Shown piece after piece: positions 1 to 4,996 of a DNA stretch of 7,764 nt. A program made the position numbers and the translations under genes. The stretch is taken from positions 1 through 7,764 of the forward strand of contig CANOHR010000046.1 in NCBI GenBank assembly GCA_947565875.1. Reading direction: 5' to 3'. Positions within the stretch are counted from its first letter, which is position 1; every line of letters starts with the position of its first letter. The stretch comes from an uncultured Pseudoflavonifractor sp. (lineage in GTDB: Bacteria; Bacillota; Clostridia; Oscillospirales; Oscillospiraceae). The notes under the pieces are model-generated. The model did no database searches, was not told the DNA's origin, and was given only the letters and a program-made list of their open reading frames with translations.

Positions 1-55
1 TATGCACCCGGCGGAAGCTTTTTGCGGGAAACCTCTTTTTGTGCAAAATTCCGTC
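1..55. other. Upstream flank without a recognisable gene
   Basis: This stretch lies ahead of the codBA promoter. I see no supported coding region in it. It may be the tail of an intergenic region or the 3' end of a gene outside the window. No convincing terminator stem is visible, only short GC matches. Confidence 0.4.
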
Positions 56-84
56 TTGTAAAGGGGCTTTGCCTCTGGTATAGT
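56..84 (+). promoter_or_regulatory. Sigma-A-type promoter of the codBA leader
   Basis: A -35 box TTGTAA (56-61), a 17-nt spacer and a -10 box TATAGT (79-84) fit the vegetative consensus well. The start of transcription would fall near 90-92. That leaves a leader of about 165 nt before codB, holding a small ORF and an intrinsic terminator, so the promoter can only express codBA by read-through. Confidence 0.7.
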
Positions 85-117
85 ATTTCGCAATGAGAAA
101 AAAGGAGGGAGACCGCC

Positions 118-198
118 ATGACCAGTTTGTCTTGCCCTGTTTGCCGGTGCTACCACGGGGGTTTTCTTTCTTTTTTGACTGGGCGAATTTTTCGTTGA
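118..198 (+). CDS. Putative Cys-rich leader peptide (26 aa) upstream of codB
   Basis: This small ORF has an ATG at 118, a very good ribosome binding site AAGGAGG (102-108) with a 9-nt spacer, and a TGA stop at 196-198. The peptide has the motif CPVCRC at residues 6-11 and His13, so three cysteine codons fall within six residues, followed by a hydrophobic stretch (FLSFL, 16-20). It sits between the promoter and an intrinsic terminator, and its stop codon overlaps the first bases of the terminator stem. That is the geometry of a regulatory leader peptide: a ribosome near the stop would cover the 5' arm of the hairpin. Coding is inferred only from the ribosome binding site and position; I do not recognise the peptide. 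It could instead be a chance ORF in a leader controlled some other way. Confidence 0.5.
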   Translation: MTSLSCPVCRCYHGGFLSFLTGRIFR

Positions 199-226
199 GG
201 CGGCCTTATTGGCCGTCTCTTTTTTT
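197..226 (+). terminator. Intrinsic terminator (attenuator) inside the codBA leader
   Basis: The stem is GAGGCGGCC (197-205) paired with GGCCGTCTC (211-219), nine base pairs including one G-T wobble, with the loop TTATT and a run of seven T (220-226). It is downstream of the promoter and 15 nt upstream of the codB ribosome binding site, so it would stop transcripts before codB. It therefore acts as an attenuator rather than as the terminator of an upstream gene, unless a second promoter exists between it and codB; I see none. Confidence 0.8.
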
Positions 227-256
227 GCCCAAACCCAAAGAAAAGGAGACACAGCC

Positions 257-1498
257 ATGACAACACCCAAGACAACACCTGCCGCTTCCGACGCGGACTA
301 CTCCCTGGAGGCGGTGCCCCGGACGGACCGAAAGAGCTTCTGGCCCATGTTCTTTATTATGCTGGGCTTCACCTTCTTCTCCGCCAGCATGTCGGTGGGG
401 GCCAAGCTGGGTAACGGCCTGGATCTGAACGGCTTTGTGTGGGCCGTCCTCATCGGAAGCACCATTCTGAGCTTTTATACCGGGGGCCTGGGCTATATCG
501 GCAGCAAGACGGGCATGTCCCTGGACCTGCTGGCCCAGCGGTCCTTTGGGCGGTACGGCTCTTACCTCCCCTCCGCCCTTATCAGCTTTACCCAGATCGG
601 CTGGTTCGGGGTAGGGGTAGCCATGTTTGCCGTCCCCGCCGCCGATGTGCTTCATGTAAACCCCTGGGTGCTGGTGGTGGCGGCCGGAGTGTGTATGACG
701 GGCTCGGCTTACTTTGGGATCAAAGGCCTGGAGATCGTCAGCTATATTTCAGTCCCCCTTATCGCCATTCTGGGCATTTACTCCATGGTGACCGCCACCG
801 TATCGGGGGGCGGGCTCACCGCCATCTTTGCCAAGAGCGCCGGGGAACTGACCGTCTTTGCCGGGGCGGGACTGGTCATGGGCTCCTTTGTCAGCGGAGG
901 GACCGCCACCCCCAACTTTACCCGTTTTGCCAATACCCCGAAGAACGCTGTCGTCACCACCGTCATCGCCTTCTTTATCGGCAATACCCTCATGTTTGCC
1001 TTTGGCGCGGTGGGGGGCGCCTTTACCGGAAAGGACGACATCTTCTATGTGATGATCGCCCAGGGGCTGATGATCCCCGCCCTTATCGTGCTGGGGGCCA
1101 ACATCTGGACCACCAATGATAACGCCCTTTATACCTCCGGGCTGGGCCTTTCCAACATTACCAAGATCCGCAAGCGGCCCATGGTGCTGGCGGCCGGGGT
1201 GGTGGGCACCCTTACCGCCATCTGGCTTTACAACAACTTTGTCTCCTTCCTCAATATTCTTAACGCTACCCTGCCCCCTGTGGGCGCCCTGGTCATTCTG
1301 GACTACTTCCTTCACAAAGAAAACTACGCCGCCGAGACTGTCGTCACCCGTGACGTGAACTGGGGGGCCATTCTGGGCGTGGCGGGGGGCGCCCTGGTGG
1401 GCAACCTGGTCCACTGGGGCATCGTGTCCCTGAACGCCATGGCGGCGGCCTGTGTGATCTATCTTGTGTGCGGCGCCCTGGACAAGTGCAAGGCGTAA
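257..1498 (+). CDS. codB: Cytosine permease CodB
   Basis: This 413-residue inner-membrane transporter of the nucleobase:cation symporter-1 family imports cytosine. It follows E. coli CodB closely along its length as I recall it. Conserved blocks include GFTFFSASMSVGAKLG (37-52), TQIGWFGVGVAMF (112-124), ANIWTTNDNALYTSGLG (281-297) and PPVGALVILDY (340-350), and the chain has about twelve hydrophobic segments. The ATG at 257 is chosen because AAAAGGAG (241-248) precedes it by 8 nt. An in-frame TTG at 209 lies within the terminator loop and has no ribosome binding site. Next comes codA after 13 nt, so permease and deaminase form one operon supplying uracil. Expression is probably controlled by the leader attenuator at 197-226. 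Confidence 0.95.
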   Translation: MTTPKTTPAASDADYSLEAVPRTDRKSFWPMFFIMLGFTFFSASMSVGAKLGNGLDLNGFVWAVLIGSTILSFYTGGLGYIGSKTGMSLDLLAQRSFGRYGSYLPSALISFTQIGWFGVGVAMFAVPAADVLHVNPWVLVVAAGVCMTGSAYFGIKGLEIVSYISVPLIAILGIYSMVTATVSGGGLTAIFAKSAGELTVFAGAGLVMGSFVSGGTATPNFTRFANTPKNAVVTTVIAFFIGNTLMFAFGAVGGAFTGKDDIFYVMIAQGLMIPALIVLGANIWTTNDNALYTSGLGLSNITKIRKRPMVLAAGVVGTLTAIWLYNNFVSFLNILNATLPPVGALVILDYFLHKENYAAETVVTRDVNWGAILGVAGGALVGNLVHWGIVSLNAMAAACVIYLVCGALDKCKA

Positions 1499-1511
1499 GG
1501 AGGAAGAAAAT

Positions 1512-2744
1512 ATGCTGTTTCAAAACGCACGGATCGAGAACGCCCCCCCCTCCTCCTTCCGGGTGGAGGATGGAAAATTTACCGCCATCGGCCCCGAACT
1601 GAAGCCCCTTCCAGAGGAGGAGACGGTGGACCTGGGCGGAAAGCTGGTGCTGCCTCCCTTTATTGAGTCCCACGTCCATCTGGATACCTGCCTTACCGCC
1701 GGGGACCCGGTGTGGAATATGTCGGGGACCCTCTTTGAGGGGATCGAGTGCTGGTCCAAGCGGAAGGACAAGCTTTCCAGGGAGGATATCCGGCAGCGGG
1801 TACACCGGGCGGTGCGGCTCTACGCCGCCCACGGGGTCCAGTTTATTCGGACCCACGTGGACGTGACCGACCCCTCCCTGGTGGCTATGGAGACTCTGGT
1901 GGAGCTTCGGGAGGAGCTTCGGGACACCATCGAGCTTCAGATCGTAGCCTTTCCTCAGGAGGGGATCCTCAGCTACCCCAACGGAAAGCAGCTGATGATA
2001 GACGCCGTCAAGCTGGGGGCCGACGCGGTGGGAGCCATTCCCCACTTCGAGTTTACCAGGGAGTATAGCGTAGAGTCCCTGAACTTTGCCTTGGAACTGG
2101 CGGCCAGGGAGAATAAGCTGGTGGACGTCCACTGCGACGAGATCGACGACGAGGCCTCCCGGGGGCTGGAGACGGTGGCTGCCCGTGCCCTGGAACTGGG
2201 CCTATACGACAAGGTCACCGCCAGCCACACCACCGCCATGCATTCCTATAATAACGCCTATGTGGTCCGCCTCATGCGGCTTCTCAAAATGAGCCGGATC
2301 AACTTTGTCTCCAACCCCCTGGTCAATACCCACCTTCAGGGGCGGATGGATACCTACCCCAAGCGCCGGGGGATCACACGGGTGAAGGAATTGCGGGAGG
2401 CGGGGATCAACGTCTCCTTCGGTCATGACGATATTTTTGACCCCTGGTACCCCATGGGCACCGGGAGCTTGCGGGACGTGGTGTTCATGGGCCTCCACGT
2501 CTGCCAGATGATGGGCTACGAGGAGATCATGGGGGCCTATCAATTCATCACCACCAACGCTGCCAAGACCCTCCATCTGGGGGAGGGCTACGGGATAGGA
2601 GAAGGTCGTCCGGCCAGCTTCATCGTGCTGGACGCGGAGAACTATTACGACGCCCTCAACACCAACGCGGCGGTACTGGCGTCCTACAAAAAGGGCCGGA
2701 AGATCGCCGAAAGCACCCCCGGCGACAGCAGAGTGCTGTTTTAG
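1512..2744 (+). CDS. codA: Cytosine deaminase CodA
   Basis: This 410-residue cytosolic enzyme hydrolyses cytosine to uracil and ammonia for pyrimidine salvage. It is a metal-dependent amidohydrolase with a TIM-barrel core. The metal and active-site residues of the E. coli enzyme have counterparts here: His54 and His56 in HVHLD, Gln149 in FPQEG, His207 and Glu210 in HCDE, His239 in ASHTTAMHS, and Asp306 and Trp312 in GHDDIFDPW. The blocks LQIVAFPQEGILSYPNG (142-158) and TYPKRRGITRVKE (281-293) also agree with CodA rather than other amidohydrolases. The ATG has a ribosome binding site AAGGAGG (1497-1503) that overlaps the codB stop, which suggests translational coupling. A run of eight C lies at codons 11-13. 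Related activities on isocytosine or creatinine-like substrates cannot be ruled out from sequence. Confidence 0.95.
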   Translation: MLFQNARIENAPPSSFRVEDGKFTAIGPELKPLPEEETVDLGGKLVLPPFIESHVHLDTCLTAGDPVWNMSGTLFEGIECWSKRKDKLSREDIRQRVHRAVRLYAAHGVQFIRTHVDVTDPSLVAMETLVELREELRDTIELQIVAFPQEGILSYPNGKQLMIDAVKLGADAVGAIPHFEFTREYSVESLNFALELAARENKLVDVHCDEIDDEASRGLETVAARALELGLYDKVTASHTTAMHSYNNAYVVRLMRLLKMSRINFVSNPLVNTHLQGRMDTYPKRRGITRVKELREAGINVSFGHDDIFDPWYPMGTGSLRDVVFMGLHVCQMMGYEEIMGAYQFITTNAAKTLHLGEGYGIGEGRPASFIVLDAENYYDALNTNAAVLASYKKGRKIAESTPGDSRVLF

Positions 2745-2757
2745 GAACAGATCTGGG

Positions 2758-2827
2758 CGGGCGGCTGATATTCATCCCTACAATATGAGGATGAATAAGT
2801 GACGTAGGGGCGGCTATCAGCCGCCCG
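2758..2827. repeat. Two-armed hairpin intergenic repeat, copy 1
   Basis: The segment 2758-2770 (CGGGCGGCTGATA) is perfectly complementary to 2815-2827, a 13-bp outer stem. Inside it, TATTCATCC (2769-2777) pairs with GGATGAATA (2789-2797). The right arm can also fold alone as GGGCGGCT-ATC-AGCCGCCC (2808-2826). The halves carry CCCTAC and GTAGGGGC, as does the repeat at 5963-6036, so I consider the two the same family. Such REP-like repeats are common between genes in gut clostridia. It follows the codA stop and precedes the terminators. Confidence 0.7.
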
Positions 2828-2833
2828 GTCCTT

Positions 2834-2867
2834 AAAAGGCTTCCTCCTTCCAGTGGAAAGCCTTTTT
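2834..2867 (+). terminator. Intrinsic terminator after codA
   Basis: AAAAGGCTTCC (2834-2844) pairs with GGAAAGCCTTTT (from 2855) with one bulged base, and the stem ends in a run of five T (2863-2867). It lies 90 nt after the codA stop, beyond the hairpin repeat, and would end the codBA transcript. Confidence 0.7.
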
Positions 2868-2874
2868 GACGGAT

Positions 2875-2919
2875 AAAAACAGTGGGTATTCTTCTCTGAG
2901 AAGAATACCCACTGTTTTT
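2875..2919. terminator. Bidirectional terminator between codA and the phosphoribosyltransferase gene
   Basis: A perfect 21-bp stem (2875-2895 with 2899-2919) and a 3-nt loop CTG start with AAAAA and end with TTTTT, so the hairpin has a T tract on both strands. It lies 11 nt beyond the stop of the minus-strand phosphoribosyltransferase gene, which it should terminate. It would also back up the codA terminator at 2834-2867 from the other side. Confidence 0.85.
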
Positions 2920-2930
2920 ATGTATAGACT

Positions 2931-3491
2931 TTAACCCTTGATGGTGCCGTCGGCGTTGAAGACAGGAAGGGGGCCCAGAACGGTGATGTCCTTCCGATTC
3001 AGGGCATCGCCCTCCGCCAGAATGGCAGCCTTGCCGGAGACGATGCCGCCTGCGGCCTGGACCAGCTTTTCCAGGGCGTGGAGGCTCTCGCCGGTGGAGA
3101 TCACATCGTCCACAATGAGGATCCGCTTTCCCTTCATTTTGGCGCAGTCGTCGGCGCCCAAAAACAGGTCCTGCTGGCGCAGGGTGGTAATGGAGCGGAC
3201 GGAGACATGGATGGGGTCCTGCATATAGACCTTGGACCCCTTTCGGGCCAGGAAGTAGTGGTCGGCCCCGGACAGGCGGGCCATCTCGTGGATCAGGGGG
3301 ATCCCCTTGGCCTCGGCGGTGATCATGTAATCATAGCTGTCGGGGGGGATCCGCTTCAAAAGTTCGCTGGCGCAGGCGGTGGTCAGTTCCGCGTCCCCGA
3401 AGAGGACAAAGGCGGCGATGTACAGGTCGTCCGTGACGGGGCACAGGGGCAGGTCCCGCTCCAGACCGGCAATGTTCATTTTGTAGGTCAT
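2931..3491 (-). CDS. Type I phosphoribosyltransferase family protein
   Basis: This 186-residue protein belongs to the type I phosphoribosyltransferases, which join a base or related acceptor to PRPP. The diagnostic PRPP-binding motif is RILIVDDVISTGES at 123-136, with two adjacent acidic residues and the following TGES loop. The segment ITAEAKGIPLIHEMARLSG (57-75) resembles the substrate-side region of adenine and xanthine phosphoribosyltransferases, so a purine salvage role is plausible, but I cannot fix the base. It lacks the motif expected of uracil phosphoribosyltransferase (Upp), although codA is next door. The ATG at 3491 follows AGGAG with an 8-nt spacer; Met5 is a less likely alternative. 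The gene has its own promoter (3548-3576) and shares the bidirectional terminator at 2875-2919 with codA, which converges on it. Confidence 0.85.
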   Translation of the reverse strand: MTYKMNIAGLERDLPLCPVTDDLYIAAFVLFGDAELTTACASELLKRIPPDSYDYMITAEAKGIPLIHEMARLSGADHYFLARKGSKVYMQDPIHVSVRSITTLRQQDLFLGADDCAKMKGKRILIVDDVISTGESLHALEKLVQAAGGIVSGKAAILAEGDALNRKDITVLGPLPVFNADGTIKG

Positions 3492-3531
3492 GATGACAGC
3501 TCCTCGTATCGTCAGATTTGGCGGGGCTCCG

Positions 3532-3568
3532 CCTGTATTTACAGCTTATTATACATCGCAAATACAGG
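3532..3568. promoter_or_regulatory. Operator-like inverted repeat flanking the -10 box
   Basis: CCTGTATTT (3532-3540) and AAATACAGG (3560-3568) form a perfect 9-bp inverted repeat with 19 nt between. The -10 box of the phosphoribosyltransferase promoter (3548-3553) lies in the middle, and one arm falls in the -35/-10 spacer. The left arm is itself part of the palindrome CTGTA-TT-TACAG (3533-3544). The placement suits a repressor site. It does not match the Bacillus PurR box as I know it, so the regulator is unknown. Confidence 0.45.
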
Positions 3569-3576
3569 GATTGCAA
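3548..3576 (-). promoter_or_regulatory. Sigma-A-type promoter of the phosphoribosyltransferase gene
   Basis: Read on the minus strand, the -35 box is TTGCAA (3576-3571), the spacer is 17 nt and the -10 box is a perfect TATAAT (3553-3548). It lies in the 102-nt gap after the brkB stop, so this gene need not depend on transcription from rpsT-brkB. The 5' untranslated region is about 50 nt and contains the small hairpin GGCGG-AGCC-CCGCC. Confidence 0.8.
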
Positions 3577-3593
3577 GGGGCGGGGCCGGAGGC

Positions 3594-4451
3594 TCACCCC
3601 TTGGACCGCTCCAGCTTCCTGCCATACCATACCCGGTTGAAGCAGCTTCCCAAAATGACGATATTGCCGCACAGGTAGAGCCACACCAGCAAAATCACCA
3701 CCGATCCCAAAGACCCGTAGACCAGGGAGTACCGGGAGGACAGGCCAATGAAGTAGGAAAAAAGGATGGAAGCCAGCACCAGGGCGATGGAGGCCAGAAA
3801 GGCGCCCGTCAAAACGGGAGCGCGGGGTTTTCCCCGGGGGACGGTGGCCCGGTAGATCAACATGACCACCGTCATTACAAGGAAGAAGAGGATGAGAAAG
3901 CGCATCCACTGCCACTCCCAGGGGAGCTTGACGTGTTCCAGCCGGGGGAAGCGGTGAAGGAATTGCTCCAGCAGGTGAAAAAACCAGTTGCCCGTCAGTA
4001 CCACCACCAGGGAAAGATAGATGGTAAGGAGAAACAGCACGGAGAACGCAACGCTGGCCACGATCTGCCAAAGACCGGTGTAGGTCTTCTTTTCGTAGAT
4101 ATCGCCCATCACGTTCATCAGCGAGCGCATGGCCGCCGAGGCGGAGAAGAGCATCATGACGATCCCCGCCAACAGAAGGGCATGGGACTGGTTGGTGGTG
4201 ATGTAGCGGACATATTCAGTAAGTACCGCCAGAGCAGCCTCGGGAATGATGACGGAGGCCTCCTCCAAAAGGGAGGCCACGTTCAGATCCAGGGTGCCGA
4301 TGACGGCGTTGATACAGATGAGGGCGGGGAAAAAGGAGAGAATGAGAAAATAGGCCAGTTCCGCCGCCGAGCGGGAGACCCGTTTGGAAAAATAAAGGTC
4401 CGCCATGTCCCAAAGGAAGCGGACACAGCCGTTCTGTTTCCATTTTTCCAA
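3594..4451 (-). CDS. YihY/BrkB family inner-membrane protein
   Basis: This 285-residue integral membrane protein belongs to the YihY/BrkB family (UPF0761, historically mislabelled ribonuclease BN). I count six hydrophobic segments, roughly at 31-54, 90-112, 133-157, 182-203, 213-237 and 246-270. Family-like blocks are the SAAELAYFLILSFFPALI stretch (28-45) and YGSLGSVVILLVWLYL (245-260) followed by a conserved-type ending with FNRVWYG. The molecular function of the family is not settled and I do not assign one. The start is a TTG at 4451, preceded at 8 nt by AAAGGAGG (4467-4460); the in-frame ATG at 4487 lies in the T tract of the rpsT terminator and has no ribosome binding site. It follows rpsT, so it is either expressed by read-through of that terminator or from an unseen promoter. 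Confidence 0.85.
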   Translation of the reverse strand: MEKWKQNGCVRFLWDMADLYFSKRVSRSAAELAYFLILSFFPALICINAVIGTLDLNVASLLEEASVIIPEAALAVLTEYVRYITTNQSHALLLAGIVMMLFSASAAMRSLMNVMGDIYEKKTYTGLWQIVASVAFSVLFLLTIYLSLVVVLTGNWFFHLLEQFLHRFPRLEHVKLPWEWQWMRFLILFFLVMTVVMLIYRATVPRGKPRAPVLTGAFLASIALVLASILFSYFIGLSSRYSLVYGSLGSVVILLVWLYLCGNIVILGSCFNRVWYGRKLERSKG

Positions 4452-4459
4452 GGCGCTCT

Positions 4460-4467
4460 CCTCCTTT
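4460..4467 (-). promoter_or_regulatory. Ribosome binding site that sets the TTG start of the BrkB-family gene
   Basis: AAAGGAGG on the minus strand sits 8 nt before the TTG at 4451-4449. No other start candidate in this frame has a comparable site, so it decides the annotation in favour of TTG over the ATG at 4487. Confidence 0.75.
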
Positions 4468-4487
4468 CTAAAAAACGGGCAAGACAT

Positions 4488-4514
4488 AAAAAACCGCCTG
4501 CGCAGCAGGCGGTT
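4488..4514 (-). terminator. Intrinsic terminator of rpsT
   Basis: AACCGCCTGC (4514-4505 read on the minus strand) pairs with GCAGGCGGTT (4501-4492), a 10-bp perfect stem with a 3-nt loop, followed by a run of T down to 4488. It begins 20 nt after the rpsT stop and ends 20 nt before the ribosome binding site of the next gene. Confidence 0.85.
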
Positions 4515-4534
4515 CTATGGACCCAAGGGGATTT

Positions 4535-4798
4535 TCAGGACAGCTTGTTCAGCTTCAGGGTCATCCCGCTCTTTTTGTGGGCGGCATTGTTCTTGTGCAG
4601 GATCCCATGGCAGACGGCCTTATCCACCGCCTTGACAGCCACCTTGTAAGCGCCCTCGGCTTCGCTGCGGTTGCCTTCCGCCACCGCGGCCTCGAACTTC
4701 TTGATGTCAGTCTTGAGAGCGGAACGGGCGGTCTTGTTCTGCAGCGCCTTGGCCTTGTTCACCAAGACACGCTTCTTGGCAGACTTAATGTTCGGCAA
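4535..4798 (-). CDS. rpsT: 30S ribosomal protein S20
   Basis: This 87-residue basic protein binds 16S rRNA early in small-subunit assembly. The N-terminus reads PNIKSAKKR after the initiator, the standard S20 opening, followed by LQNKTARSALKTDIKKFE, and His/Lys-rich residues near the C-terminus (HKNNAAHKK). The length is typical. The start is a TTG at 4798, 8 nt after GGAGGAGG (4814-4807). The upstream in-frame GTG at 4807 overlaps the ribosome binding site and would add three residues not found in S20. E. coli rpsT also starts with UUG, and that codon matters for its autoregulation, so the choice is credible biologically. It has a sigma-A-type promoter (4856-4884), a 10-bp terminator, and lies divergent to gpr as I recall for Bacillus. 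Confidence 0.97.
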   Translation of the reverse strand: MPNIKSAKKRVLVNKAKALQNKTARSALKTDIKKFEAAVAEGNRSEAEGAYKVAVKAVDKAVCHGILHKNNAAHKKSGMTLKLNKLS

Positions 4799-4806
4799 AC
4801 CAAACA

Positions 4807-4814
4807 CCTCCTCC
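4807..4814 (-). promoter_or_regulatory. Ribosome binding site that sets the TTG start of rpsT
   Basis: GGAGGAGG on the minus strand, strongly complementary to the 16S rRNA 3' end, lies 8 nt before the TTG. The competing GTG at 4807-4805 begins on the last base of this site and so cannot use it. Confidence 0.85.
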
Positions 4815-4855
4815 GAACGACGATTTTTTCGGGCACTATACCCGTGCAGGTATCT

Positions 4856-4884
4856 ATTTTAGCAGACTGCCCCCAAAAATGCAA
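4856..4884 (-). promoter_or_regulatory. Sigma-A-type promoter of rpsT
   Basis: On the minus strand the -35 box is TTGCAT (4884-4879), the spacer is 17 nt and the -10 box is TAAAAT (4861-4856). It gives a leader of about 50 nt before the rpsT start. The -35 is only about 30 bp from the candidate forespore promoter of gpr, so the two divergent genes share a compact control region. Confidence 0.8.
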
Positions 4885-4913
4885 GAATTATTTTCGCAAT
4901 TTCCGATTTTTTC

Positions 4914-4941
4914 GCATAGTGAAGACTTTTCTGCCAAAAAT
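4914..4941 (+). promoter_or_regulatory. Candidate sigma-F/sigma-G-type promoter of gpr
   Basis: GCATA (4914-4918) agrees with the -35 of forespore sigma factors, and 14 nt later GCCAAAAAT (4933-4941) matches five of six fixed positions of the sigma-F -10 pattern GGNNANANT. A weaker alternative -10 of sigma-G type, CACAATA, lies at 4964-4970. No good sigma-A promoter is visible here. gpr is a known forespore gene in Bacillus, which supports the reading, but the match itself is modest. Confidence 0.4.
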
Positions 4942-4996
4942 AGAAGGGAAATAAAGCAAAAACCACAATATCTTGTGCTGAAGGGAAGGCGTTTTT

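Noticed and set aside
209..256. Longer codB starting at TTG 209
   Set aside because: The codon is in the terminator loop, has no ribosome binding site, and the extra 16 residues do not belong to CodB. ATG 257 has AAAAGGAG at 8 nt.
91..256. Known riboswitch, PyrR attenuator or T-box in the codBA leader
   Set aside because: I looked for purine or PreQ1 riboswitch cores, the PyrR-binding loop and the T-box motif and did not find them. The terminator is there but no familiar sensor.
439..1119. Second plus-strand frame inside codB
   Set aside because: It is an Arg/Gly-rich shadow frame with no family features; codB in the other frame is well conserved.
4452..4487. ATG 4487 as the start of the BrkB-family gene
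   Set aside because: It lies at the end of the rpsT terminator T tract and the gene's real ribosome binding site is downstream of it.
3078..4649. 523-codon plus-strand open frame opposite the phosphoribosyltransferase, BrkB-family and rpsT genes
   Set aside because: It spans the antisense of three recognisable genes, has low-complexity Gly/His/Gln content and no family features; it is a by-product of GC-rich codon use.
4799..4807. GTG 4807 as the start of rpsT
   Set aside because: It overlaps the ribosome binding site and adds residues not seen in S20; TTG 4798 gives the standard N-terminus.
4821..4847. Hairpin in the rpsT leader (around CGGGCACTATACCCGTGC)
   Set aside because: Only 4-bp pairings are possible, with competing registers, and no T tract follows in the direction of rpsT; it is too weak to call an S20-binding or attenuator structure.
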